DNA of 17,633 bases from Deltaproteobacteria bacterium (lineage in GTDB: Bacteria; Desulfobacterota; Desulfobulbia; Desulfobulbales; Desulfobulbaceae), in contig JAADIK010000011.1 in assembly GCA_013151365.1 (NCBI GenBank), forward strand, positions 1 to 17,633, written 5' to 3'. The notes under the pieces were generated by a model. The model had not been told where the DNA came from. It was given only the letters and a program-made list of their open reading frames with translations, and searched no databases. Shown here piece after piece: positions 1-7,074 of the stretch (position 1 is the first letter of the stretch; each line of letters starts with the position of its first letter). The translations under genes were made by a program, and so were the position numbers.

Positions 1-2
1 GG

Positions 3-941
3 CCGCCCGGCAGAAAAGGAATCAGGGCCTGGGATTTTGCCCGGGCACCAGAACCGGTGACAGGCAGCAAACAGGGAAACGGGCAGGCCGGTCTCTTCTT
101 CCCGGCCCTGCTGATTGATGAGAAATCACAGAGCCTGGAACTGCGCTACATTGACGATAAGGCCCGCAGTTTCGCCCTGAACCGTGCCGGTCTGCGGTTT
201 CTGTATTCCCGGCGGTTCGGCCGGGAAATCAAGGCCCTGCGGCGGGAATGCAAGGCGGCCGTAGCCAGCCACTCGGCCTCGTGGCTGTCGCTCGGTCCGG
301 CCGCCGGCGGCACCGAGATCAAGGTGATGCTGCTGCACTTTATCCTGGACGATATCTTCGGGATCAAGGACGGAGAGCTGCCGACGGAGCGGGAGTTTGC
401 AGCCATTGCGACCACGGCCGAAGAGAAAGGGATCGTCCGTGAAGGCGGGAAAAGACTCGATCAGCTGCTCCGGATCATTGGCCGGAGACGTCTTGTCTCC
501 TCCCGGATCGCCGCATTCATGGACCGGGCGAAAGCAAGCAGGAACTTCTCGGAAAACCGGTTCCGGGAATACCGGCAGCATCTGGAGGAAATCCTGCCCT
601 CTTCCTTCCTGACGACCAGAAGATACCCGGACCTGCAACACACGGAGCGCTACCTCAAGGCCCTGGCGATCCGGATGGAACGAGCGGAACAGGCACCGGC
701 CAAAGATGCCGCCAAGTCCGCGCGGCTCGAGGCCGCCGTCAACCGTTTGCAACATCTCCCGGATGCAAACGGCAGGTCCGCTCCCTGCATTCGTCTGCTG
801 GCGGAATACCGGCTGATGGTCGACGAATTCCGGGTCTCCGTTTTCGCCCCGGAACTGGGCGTCGCCATACCGGTCTCGGAAAAACGACTACAAAAAAAAT
901 GGCAGGAGCTTGAGAACCAGTGCCACGCCGTTGAATCATGA
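3..941 (+). CDS. hrpA: ATP-dependent RNA helicase HrpA, C-terminal part (5' end outside window)
   Basis: This is the C-terminal end of a DEAH-box RNA helicase of the HrpA family, which acts on RNA and ribosomes. The frame is open to the left edge, so the apparent GTG start at 57 is probably internal. The visible 313 codons match the C-terminal HrpA domain (DUF3418 type). They include the block DLQHTERYLKAL followed by a short helical linker, then the terminal signature FRVSVFAPELG and PVSEKRLQKKW, which is characteristic of this family. The helicase motor (Walker A, DEAH box) lies outside the window and cannot be checked. The gene converges on the fucose operon with a 30-bp gap and no clear hairpin terminator between them. 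Family assignment rests on recalled conservation of the terminal motif. Confidence 0.85.
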   Translation, partial: PPGRKGIRAWDFARAPEPVTGSKQGNGQAGLFFPALLIDEKSQSLELRYIDDKARSFALNRAGLRFLYSRRFGREIKALRRECKAAVASHSASWLSLGPAAGGTEIKVMLLHFILDDIFGIKDGELPTEREFAAIATTAEEKGIVREGGKRLDQLLRIIGRRRLVSSRIAAFMDRAKASRNFSENRFREYRQHLEEILPSSFLTTRRYPDLQHTERYLKALAIRMERAEQAPAKDAAKSARLEAAVNRLQHLPDANGRSAPCIRLLAEYRLMVDEFRVSVFAPELGVAIPVSEKRLQKKWQELENQCHAVES

Positions 942-971
942 ACCAGTGTCACGGAGATGAAGAAACGGCGG

Positions 972-2069
972 TCATGCCCCTCTTTCCACGGTGGCTTCAT
1001 ACCAAGAATAGACCGCGCTCAATCCTTGTTCCAGGGGAATTGTCGGCTGCCAGCCCAGGCTGTTGAGTCGTGACACGTCAAGCAATTTTTGCGGCGTGCC
1101 GTCGGGCTGGCTGGAATTATATACGGTTTCACCGGTAAAACCGACGATCCCGCGGACAAGTTCCGCCACCTCGCCGATGGTCGAGTCCTCGCCCGTGCCG
1201 ATGTTGAGGAAACCGGCCCGGGCAAGGCCGGCTGCTTCCGTATAGACCGTATGGTCGAGCCCCATGACGAAAACGCAGGCCGCGGCCATGTCATCCACAT
1301 GCAGGAATTCACGGCGGGCCTTCCCCGTACCCCAGAGGATGACTTTCGGGTCATGGTGGATCAGGCGGGAGGAGTCGGGGGCGAGGCCGACGGCCTCCTT
1401 GATGTCCGCCGGGATGGCGCCAAAGACCTGCTCATCCCGCCGCAGGCCCTCCAGGTCGTTGTGCATGGCCAGCCGGGCCAGGTGAAACTTGCGGATCAGG
1501 GCCGGAATGACATGACTGTTCTGCAGGTGGAAATTATCTTCCGAGCCGTACAGGTTGGTCGGCATGACCGAGCGATAGTCGGTACCATACTGCCGGTTAT
1601 AGGCATTGCACATCTTGATGCCCGCAATCTTGGCAACGGCGTATGGCTCGTTGGTCGGTTCCAGAGTCCCGGTGAGCAGGTATTCCTCCTTCATGGGCTG
1701 GGGGGCGAACTTCGGGTAAATACAGGAGCTGCCCAGGAAAAGCAGGTTTTTCACGCCGGCCCGGTAGGCCTCGTGAATGACATTGGCCTCGATCATTATG
1801 TTCAGATAGATAAACTCGGCCGGATAGGTGTTGTTGGCATGGATGCCTCCGACCCGGGCGGCGGCCAGCACCACGTAATCGATTTTGTGGCGGGCAAAAA
1901 AATCCCGGACCGCCTGCTGATCGGTCAGGTCGAGTTCGGCATGGCTGCGGGTTATGATGTCGGCACAGCCCATGGCCTTGAGACGGCGGATGAGAGCGGA
2001 ACCCACCATACCCCGGTGACCGGCGACATAGATGGAGGAATCGGCCAGGGGCCGGACGCTGGAATTCAT
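972..2069 (-). CDS. fcl: GDP-L-fucose synthase (GDP-4-keto-6-deoxymannose epimerase/reductase)
   Basis: The enzyme converts GDP-4-keto-6-deoxy-D-mannose to GDP-L-fucose with NADPH in the cytoplasm, supplying fucose for surface polysaccharide. It is a short-chain dehydrogenase/epimerase. The nucleotide-binding loop GHRGMVGSAL is at residues 17-26, the substrate motif FLGSSCIYP at 111-119, and the catalytic Tyr143/Lys147 pair in YAVAK. At 365 residues it is longer than the usual roughly 310-320. The extra length is mainly an insertion at about residues 203-240, between the substrate-binding part and the REFLHVDDMA motif. The ATG lies 12 bp after the gmd stop, and a TAGGA overlapping that stop serves as a likely ribosome site. 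The two genes almost certainly form one operon, with this one last. Confidence 0.95.
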   Translation of the reverse strand: MNSSVRPLADSSIYVAGHRGMVGSALIRRLKAMGCADIITRSHAELDLTDQQAVRDFFARHKIDYVVLAAARVGGIHANNTYPAEFIYLNIMIEANVIHEAYRAGVKNLLFLGSSCIYPKFAPQPMKEEYLLTGTLEPTNEPYAVAKIAGIKMCNAYNRQYGTDYRSVMPTNLYGSEDNFHLQNSHVIPALIRKFHLARLAMHNDLEGLRRDEQVFGAIPADIKEAVGLAPDSSRLIHHDPKVILWGTGKARREFLHVDDMAAACVFVMGLDHTVYTEAAGLARAGFLNIGTGEDSTIGEVAELVRGIVGFTGETVYNSSQPDGTPQKLLDVSRLNSLGWQPTIPLEQGLSAVYSWYEATVERGA

Positions 2070-2081
2070 TGCAGGATGGTC

Positions 2082-3215
2082 CTATTCGTAGCGATTAAAC
2101 GTTTTAAAACCCCGGCGCTGGCACAGTTCGTCCCGTTTCGCCTCTTCCAGGTCGCAATGCATCATCTCCGCAACCAGCTCGCCAAAGCCGATCCGGGGCC
2201 GCCAGCCGAGCTTTTCTCTCGCCTTGCTGGCATCTCCCAGCAGGGTTTCCACTTCGGTGGGTCGGAAATAACGCGGATCGATCCGGACGATCACCTTGCC
2301 GGGAACAACCCCTGCCGCCTGCAGGTCCATCCCCGCCGGCTCGCCGGTGACCTCGTCAATGACCCCTGTCTCTTCCAGCCCCTCGCCCTCCCAGCGCAAC
2401 CTGATGCCCAGCTCCCCGGCCGCCGCTTCCACGAAATCACGTACCGAGTACTGCCTGCCGGTGGCTATCACGAAATCATCCGGGAGATCCTGTTGCAACA
2501 TCAGCCATTGCATTTCCACATAATCGCGGGCATGTCCCCAATCGCGCTTGGAGTTGAGATTGCCGAGATAAAAACAATCCTGCAAACCCAGGACGATGCG
2601 GGCCAGAGCCCGGGTAACTTTACGGGTGACAAAGGTCTCACCGCGGGCCGGCGACTCGTGGTTGAAAAGGATACCGTTGCAGGCGTACATATTGTATGCC
2701 TCGCGGTAATTGGTGACGATCCAGTAGGAGTAGAGCTTGGCGACCGCATAGGGTGAACGGGGATAAAAAGGCGTTTTCTCCGTCTGCGGGCTCTCTCGCA
2801 CCTTGCCGAACAGCTCGGAAGTCGAGGCCTGGTAAAACCTGGTCTTGTCGGTCAGGCCGAGGATCCGGATGGCCTCGAGCAGCCTGAGCGTGCCCAGGGC
2901 ATCGGAGTTCGCGGTATACTCCGGCTCTTCAAAGGAAACGGCCACATGGGACTGGGCCGCCAGGTTATAGAGTTCATCCGGCTGGACCTGCTCGATGATA
3001 TGGACCAAGCTGGAAGAGTCGGTGAGATCCCCATGATGGAGGATCAATTTCCGGTCGGTGACATGGGGGTCCTGATACAGGTGATCGATCCGGTCGGTGT
3101 TGAACAACGATGTCCGGCGTTTAATACCATGAACAACATACCCTTTATTGATAAGAAATTCGGCAAGGTATGCGCCGTCCTGACCGGTGATCCCGGTAAT
3201 CAATGCTTTTTTCAT
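2082..3215 (-). CDS. gmd: GDP-mannose 4,6-dehydratase
   Basis: This is the first committed step of GDP-fucose (or GDP-rhamnose/perosamine) synthesis: NADP-dependent dehydration of GDP-mannose to GDP-4-keto-6-deoxymannose in the cytoplasm. The protein is 377 residues, normal for the family. The NADP loop GITGQDGAYL is at residues 8-17, the STSELFG segment (Thr132, Glu134) follows, and the catalytic YxxxK is Tyr156/Lys160 within YPRSPYAVAK. The family block FNHESPARGETFVTRK is intact. The next gene in the operon is fcl, so the product here is most likely GDP-L-fucose. The ribosome site before the ATG is weak. Confidence 0.97.
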   Translation of the reverse strand: MKKALITGITGQDGAYLAEFLINKGYVVHGIKRRTSLFNTDRIDHLYQDPHVTDRKLILHHGDLTDSSSLVHIIEQVQPDELYNLAAQSHVAVSFEEPEYTANSDALGTLRLLEAIRILGLTDKTRFYQASTSELFGKVRESPQTEKTPFYPRSPYAVAKLYSYWIVTNYREAYNMYACNGILFNHESPARGETFVTRKVTRALARIVLGLQDCFYLGNLNSKRDWGHARDYVEMQWLMLQQDLPDDFVIATGRQYSVRDFVEAAAGELGIRLRWEGEGLEETGVIDEVTGEPAGMDLQAAGVVPGKVIVRIDPRYFRPTEVETLLGDASKAREKLGWRPRIGFGELVAEMMHCDLEEAKRDELCQRRGFKTFNRYE

Positions 3216-3260
3216 GAATCAATATCCAAGTTTTAAGTTAACAGCGGAGAATTTCGATAG

Positions 3261-3289
3261 ATAATAACACAGGAGCAGGCGATTTGATA
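3261..3289 (-). promoter_or_regulatory. Candidate promoter of the gmd-fcl operon
   Basis: On the minus strand, TGTTATTAT forms an extended -10 (TGn plus TATTAT, 3261-3266), about 45 bp before the gmd ATG. The hexamer 17 bp upstream (TATCAA) is a poor -35, so the call rests on the extended -10. Confidence 0.35.
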
Positions 3290-3311
3290 GGTTTTCCCCG
3301 CAACCGCAGGG

Positions 3312-3351
3312 AACGGATTCCGTTAAGAATAAACCACCCGTGGCGTTTATT
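3312..3351. promoter_or_regulatory. Dyads upstream of the gmd promoter
   Basis: Two inverted repeats lie about 50-90 bp upstream of the candidate gmd -10. A 13-bp dyad AACGGA-T-TCCGTT is at 3312-3324, and AATAAAC (3328-3334) pairs with GTTTATT (3345-3351). They could be operator sites. No factor can be named. Apart from these, the proposed promoter and the terminator at 3452-3492, nothing else was seen in the 320-bp gap between merR and gmd. Confidence 0.25.
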
Positions 3352-3451
3352 TGCAAGGCCGATTCCCGGTAAGAGTGTACCGGGGATGATACCGAGTTGT
3401 AAAAAAACACCCCGCTTGCGCCTGTCTTTTGCCGGACGGACGGCAGGGCGC

Positions 3452-3492
3452 AAAAAAAGGCCGCGGCAGACATTATCTTGTCTGCCGCGGCC
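3452..3492 (-). terminator. Intrinsic terminator after the first MerR gene
   Basis: The 14-bp arms GGCCGCGGCAGACA (3459-3472) and TGTCTGCCGCGGCC (3479-3492) pair perfectly around a 6-nt loop. On the minus strand the stem is followed by a run of seven T (A run at 3452-3458). It sits about 40 bp past the stop of the minus-strand MerR gene, so it ends cassette 1 and insulates it from gmd-fcl. Confidence 0.9.
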
Positions 3493-3534
3493 CGATTATT
3501 CAACCCGCGGAGAGGGTTTTGAAAGGGTCGTTTA

Positions 3535-3903
3535 TCAGGCTACGTTCCAGTCGACCCTGGCGATACGTTGCGGTTTGACCTCATCAATCTTACGGGGCAC
3601 CAGGCCGTTGGACATAAAGGCCGTGCACTGTTTGCGTTTCTCGAAGGGACAGTCGGCTATATTCCAGCAAGGAGTGTACTGGAGTAACTTCTTGATCGCC
3701 GCGATTGAAATGCCATGCTCATGAATCATGCTCCGCAGACACTCGATCCATTGTACATCATTCATATTATAATAACGCCACTTCCCCTTGCGCATCGGTC
3801 GAATCAATCCTTCCTGCTCATAAATGCGAAGAGTCCGGGGGTGCACATCGAGCATCTGGGCAGCTACGCCAATGGTGAAGATAGCTTTTTTTTCGTTGAC
3901 CAT
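3535..3903 (-). CDS. MerR-family regulator with four conserved cysteines (cassette 1)
   Basis: This 122-residue transcription factor has a MerR/HspR-type winged helix-turn-helix at residues 9-75, including TIGVAAQMLDVHPRTLRIYE. The DNA-binding part is followed by a short tail with Cys79, Cys85 and Cys93, and Cys55 lies inside the DNA-binding domain. The spacing C-x23-C-x5-C-x7-C is identical in the second MerR of this window (10715-11158), which suggests a bound metal or Fe-S cluster, though this is inference. There is no long coiled-coil or separate effector domain. An AGAGG ribosome site lies 7 nt before the ATG. It is the last gene of cassette 1, after nrfD, so it may control its own operon. 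The signal it senses is unknown. Confidence 0.85.
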   Translation of the reverse strand: MVNEKKAIFTIGVAAQMLDVHPRTLRIYEQEGLIRPMRKGKWRYYNMNDVQWIECLRSMIHEHGISIAAIKKLLQYTPCWNIADCPFEKRKQCTAFMSNGLVPRKIDEVKPQRIARVDWNVA

Positions 3904-3928
3904 CTGGAAACCTCTTCTATCAGAGTTT

Positions 3929-3958
3929 GCCGGAGAGATGCCGTAGCATCTCTCCGGC
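3929..3958 (-). other. Perfect hairpin between nrfD and merR (cassette 1)
   Basis: The 13-bp arms GCCGGAGAGATGC and GCATCTCTCCGGC pair perfectly around the tetraloop CGTA. No T-run follows on the minus strand, so it does not look like a standard terminator. It may protect the 3' end of the upstream nrfD message or lower expression of the downstream merR. Cassette 2 has a hairpin of different sequence at the same place. Confidence 0.8.
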
Positions 3959-3981
3959 CGTCCTACCGGATACCCCGTCGA

Positions 3982-5172
3982 TCAGTGCTCACCATGAGCG
4001 GTGAAAACCCGGCCGAAAAAGCGCTCTCCCATCAGGAAGGCAAGGCCGCACAAACCGAGGCCGCCAAGGACCACCAACATTTCGGCAGAAGACGGAACGT
4101 AGTGAAAGTAGGTGGGGAGACCGCTAACTCCGGAGAACCGAGGGACAATTTGTCCGGCCACAACCATGTCGTAACGGGCGAAGAACATACCGACCAGGGC
4201 CATCAGGGCGGCGCTGGACATGGCGCCGATGCTCCTGACGCGGGTCAGGGCCAGCAACAGGATCGGGGCAACCAGGCCGATGGCAACTTCAAAGACCCAG
4301 AAGTTCGTGGCCAGAGGGCCGCTGAGCAAGGCCTCTGCGGCCGTACGACCGGCAGTGCTGCCGCCGACGAAGTAAGAAACCATGTTCCAGAAGGTAGCAA
4401 CGCTGACCAGGACCAGCATCAGCAGCAGGACCTTGCCGGCAGACTGAATACCGTCAGAAACTGAGGAATCCATGCGTTTCCGCCGGATAATGCATGAGTA
4501 GTGGGTGAAGATGACGGCAGCGGCGGCACCGGACAGAAAGGCGCAGGCCAGGAAATAAACGGGCAACTGGGCACCGTACCAGTAGGGCCGGCTGGGCAGG
4601 GTGGCAAAGACGCCGCCCAGGCAGGTGTTGGCTCCGACTTCGGTCAAGGCGCCAAGAACGCCGAGAGCGAGGGCAGCTTTATATTTTTTGGTCAGAATCA
4701 GCCAGAACTCAACAATCATGAAGCCGACGGCCAGACCGTACAGGGTCCCCATCCACCAGATATTAGAGGTTAAATCAGGGGAAATAACGTTATAGATTGC
4801 CATCCGCCAGGGATTTTCAATCTCCATGCCGATGACGAAAAAAGCACTGATGATGCAGACCAGTGACAGCCACACCATACGGTTTGCCAGCGGCGCCAGT
4901 CTGTTGCCGCCGAATATATGACTGATAGTGGCAAGAAGACAGAGACCGGTTGAGGTAATTGCCAGAAATGCGTAGGTTGAAATCAAGAGCCCCCACGGCA
5001 TCTCACGGATGTTGTTGTAAGCCACGTCATGACCGACAAAGAATGCATATGCCCCGGCGGCAATCCCGGCAATTACGAGTAGACCGAAAATCGCAGCCAA
5101 TACATTCGTACCGGAAGTTGCGGCTTCCGGCTCAGCAGTTGCTGTAATAAAAAATTCTTTTGCTTTAGCCAT
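3982..5172 (-). CDS. NrfD/PsrC-family membrane quinone oxidoreductase subunit (cassette 1)
   Basis: This is an integral inner-membrane protein of 396 residues with about ten hydrophobic segments, the size of DsrP/HybB-type rather than short eight-helix NrfD proteins. Such proteins bind menaquinone and pass electrons to or from a periplasmic Fe-S subunit. The blocks EIENPWRMAIYNVISP and TSNIWWMGTLYG and the region FFVGHDVAY are shared almost exactly with the second NrfD at 11225-12418. An AAGGAGG ribosome site lies 6 nt before the ATG. It follows a small membrane-protein gene and precedes merR. No Fe-S gene adjoins it. The ferredoxin and hexaheme cytochrome at 6.4-7.8 kb are the natural partners, but that pairing is inferred. 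Confidence 0.92.
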   Translation of the reverse strand: MAKAKEFFITATAEPEAATSGTNVLAAIFGLLVIAGIAAGAYAFFVGHDVAYNNIREMPWGLLISTYAFLAITSTGLCLLATISHIFGGNRLAPLANRMVWLSLVCIISAFFVIGMEIENPWRMAIYNVISPDLTSNIWWMGTLYGLAVGFMIVEFWLILTKKYKAALALGVLGALTEVGANTCLGGVFATLPSRPYWYGAQLPVYFLACAFLSGAAAAVIFTHYSCIIRRKRMDSSVSDGIQSAGKVLLLMLVLVSVATFWNMVSYFVGGSTAGRTAAEALLSGPLATNFWVFEVAIGLVAPILLLALTRVRSIGAMSSAALMALVGMFFARYDMVVAGQIVPRFSGVSGLPTYFHYVPSSAEMLVVLGGLGLCGLAFLMGERFFGRVFTAHGEH

Positions 5173-5223
5173 TTTGTGCCTCCTTGGTTTATTTTTTTAA
5201 TATTTCAAATTCGTTGCGAAAAA

Positions 5224-5457
5224 CTAGCAATGTGCGGGTTCCTCCATATGCTCCCTGCCTGCACGGGAAGCCAGGGAATACAAGCCGAAGATAACGGCAA
5301 AAATCGAAAATGGTCCGGTGGCGAGAAACAGCAGAAATGTCAGGCAGAGCCACAATGTCTCGCTCAGCCTGGAAGCCACTGCGCCAATCCGTTTTACAGT
5401 CGACAAGCAGGTCCCGTATCCTCGATGATCTGTCAGCAAATGATTGAACGTAGTCAT
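5224..5457 (-). CDS. Small membrane protein upstream of nrfD (cassette 1)
   Basis: This 77-residue protein has one long hydrophobic stretch at about residues 34-62 (LWLCLTFLLFLATGP and following) and a short charged tail ending in EEPAHC. No family was recognised. Support for a real gene is a strong ribosome site (AAAGGAG, 7 nt before the ATG), a sigma-54 promoter about 50-60 bp upstream, and the 51-bp gap to nrfD in the same direction. It may be a small accessory subunit of the NrfD complex. Cassette 2 has an unrelated small membrane ORF in the same position. Confidence 0.65.
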   Translation of the reverse strand: MTTFNHLLTDHRGYGTCLSTVKRIGAVASRLSETLWLCLTFLLFLATGPFSIFAVIFGLYSLASRAGREHMEEPAHC

Positions 5458-5516
5458 GATGTTCTCCTTTATCGTCAGTTGCCCCGGGCTTTTAGTTCCT
5501 ATTTGCCTCTATCTTC

Positions 5517-5531
5517 GCAAGGGCCGTGCCA
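5517..5531 (-). promoter_or_regulatory. Sigma-54 promoter of cassette 1
   Basis: On the minus strand the sequence TGGCACGGCCCTTGCG matches the sigma-54 consensus TGGCACG-N4-TTGCW except at the last base, with GG and GC ten bases apart. Predicted transcription starts near 5505, giving a leader of about 50 nt to the ATG at 5457. Such promoters need an activator of the type encoded at 8193-10244. Confidence 0.85.
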
Positions 5532-5663
5532 AAAGCTGAAACTGCGACGAGAAAAAATATCAACAACGCAACAACTTCTCCATATTACAATATAAATTTG
5601 CCACTAAAGAAATCAGCTACAAGGTTTCATGGCACCATTTCTATATAAATAACTTATGCAACA

Positions 5664-5711
5664 TGCGCAAAATGCGTCCTTCTCTCTTAGGCGCATGGAT
5701 CATTTTGCGCC
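5664..5711. promoter_or_regulatory. Candidate upstream activator sites (GCGCA dyads)
   Basis: Four half-sites lie in this stretch: TGCGCA (5664), TGCGTCC (5673), GGCGCA (5690) and TGCGCC (5706). The first two form the dyad GGACGCA-TTT-TGCGCA on the minus strand, centred at 5671, 141 bp upstream of the -24 GG. The outer 10-bp arms GCGCAAAATG (5665-5674) and CATTTTGCGC (5701-5710) are perfect inverted repeats. This position is typical for enhancer sites of sigma-54 activators. Confidence 0.55.
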
Positions 5712-5917
5712 CTCAATGCAATTTGCTCCATGCTTATTACGGCAACCGAAGAACCAGGCGAAATAAATGACAATTCCGCCTATTGCGCCGCCGGCCTCCG
5801 GCCTTTTCCCAGTCGCTCCATCCCCCTGTACCTCTGGCACCCAAGGCACACTGACGGGAAAGTCCGAACTACAGGCAACAGACAAATGCCTACGAAATCA
5901 TATAATTACATTGAAAG

Positions 5918-6007
5918 AGCCCGAGAGATGGCGCAATATGCGCCCTTGTGGCGGGCTAGTCGGAAGGATACCCGCCGGCCGGATCCGGGGCGGAACCTCC
6001 GGAGGTT
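5918..6007. promoter_or_regulatory. Palindromes in the gap between cassette 1 and the cytochrome operon
   Basis: Nested inverted repeats AGCCCG (5918-5923) and CGGGCT (5952-5957) enclose GGCGCA-ATA-TGCGCC (5930-5944). The inner dyad resembles the GCGCA sites near 5664. A separate 14-bp palindrome AACCTCCGGAGGTT is at 5994-6007. The surrounding gap from 5458 to 6218 holds no convincing gene on either strand. Whether these are operators or RNA folds cannot be told. Confidence 0.4.
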
Positions 6008-6218
6008 GAGATATGTAACGACATAAGAGAAAAAAAATAAGGAATTCAAACCGCAAACCGGGAGGGTAACTGCAAATCAGAGGCAAAAAACAAGGACATG
6101 CAAAACCGTCAGCCGGAGAGCATACTTGACAATGGAAATATTAATTTAAGCTGAACGGCAAGGAAGGGAAGATTATTCCGGTCTGCCTGAATCGGCAGAA
6201 ACAGCGAGGGGAAGAAGT

Positions 6219-6265
6219 AAAAAAAAAACCGGGCGGTGCGGAGAAGATCTCTCCACACCGCCCGG
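6219..6265 (-). terminator. Intrinsic terminator after the cytochrome gene
   Basis: The arms CCGGGCGGTGCGGAG (6229-6243) and CTCCACACCGCCCGG (6251-6265) pair with one mismatch in 15 around a 7-nt loop. On the minus strand the stem is followed by ten T (A run at 6219-6228). It lies about 100 bp past the cytochrome stop and ends the ferredoxin-cytochrome operon. Confidence 0.92.
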
Positions 6266-6295
6266 ATCATGATCCCGGCGAATTGAGTGACTCAG

Positions 6296-6333
6296 GACCT
6301 ACCTGGAGTCGCCCGACCTACCCGGAGTCACCC
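6296..6333. repeat. Two contiguous 19-bp direct repeats
   Basis: GACCTACCTGGAGTCGCCC (6296-6314) is followed immediately by GACCTACCCGGAGTCACCC (6315-6333), 17 of 19 identical. The pair sits in the 3' untranslated region between the cytochrome stop and its terminator. No function is evident. Confidence 0.85.
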
Positions 6334-6367
6334 TCCGGGGTGCCCGAAACGGATTCAGGCATTGCCT

Positions 6368-7054
6368 TCACCGCACGGCACTACCTTTCTTCCTGGCATT
6401 TGCGTTACCGACAAGACGGTCGAAACCCAACACGCCGATATGACATGTCGTACACTTGGTGTTAGAGGCAAAGGCCTCCTGCCCGTTATGACAGGCGCCG
6501 CAGTATTTACCCTTGTACAGCGCCGCCATGACAAAGTCCTTCTGGCTTTCCGCCCAGCCGATCTTCATCTTGAAAACTTTGCTATGGCAGTCCGTGCAGT
6601 CCAAACCGGTTTTGACGTGCATCGTGTGATCAAAAACCACGGCCTTGACCGGCTTGCTGAACACAATGGCCTTGGGGGGAGTGTGACATGAGACGCAGTT
6701 ATCGGCACCGGTCACACTGAAAGCTGTATCACCGTCATGACAGGTACCGCAATACTTGCCCTCGGCAAAGGATTTCATATTGAAATCGGCTTTCTGGTCC
6801 ACAGTTCCGGTTTCCATGGGAAAAATACCGTCGTGACAGTCATCGCATCCGAGACCGGCATCCTTGGTATGAATCTTGTGACTGAAGGTAACCTTGGGCA
6901 CCGGGGTATGAAAGACAATCAATTTTTCCGGCCCATAGGTATCTTCATCGTATGGTTTTTTATCAGCAGCGTTTGTTACCCTGACGGCTGCAAAGAGGAG
7001 GCCGACACAGGCAACCACCCCGAATGTCCAGATAATATTCTTGCTAAACTTCAT
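6368..7054 (-). CDS. Periplasmic hexaheme cytochrome c (two c7-type triheme modules)
   Basis: This 228-residue multiheme cytochrome is expected in the periplasm as an electron carrier. It has an N-terminal signal peptide ending near Ala29-Ala30. Six CxxCH heme sites lie at residues 70-74, 102-106, 120-124, 153-157, 185-189 and 201-205. The first three and last three form two similar halves, each starting with an H-x2-H pair (His59/His62 and His143/His146) that can supply distal heme ligands. Each half has a matching GKYCGTCH or GKYCGACH block. This is the c7/c3 triheme fold duplicated in tandem. It lies 20 bp after the Fe-S gene and has a GGAGAGGTGG ribosome site. It is probably the electron acceptor or donor of an NrfD-FeS complex. 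Confidence 0.93.
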   Translation of the reverse strand: MKFSKNIIWTFGVVACVGLLFAAVRVTNAADKKPYDEDTYGPEKLIVFHTPVPKVTFSHKIHTKDAGLGCDDCHDGIFPMETGTVDQKADFNMKSFAEGKYCGTCHDGDTAFSVTGADNCVSCHTPPKAIVFSKPVKAVVFDHTMHVKTGLDCTDCHSKVFKMKIGWAESQKDFVMAALYKGKYCGACHNGQEAFASNTKCTTCHIGVLGFDRLVGNANARKKGSAVR

Positions 7055-7074
7055 GGTTCCACCTCTCCGGGGCT

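Noticed and set aside
1089..2756. A 555-codon open frame on the plus strand across fcl and gmd
   Set aside because: It is antisense to two clearly recognised enzymes. Its product has no recognisable motif and it has no ribosome site.
3219..3503. 94-codon minus-strand ORF between merR and gmd
   Set aside because: It overlaps the strong terminator at 3452-3492 and the gmd promoter region, and its product has no recognisable motif.
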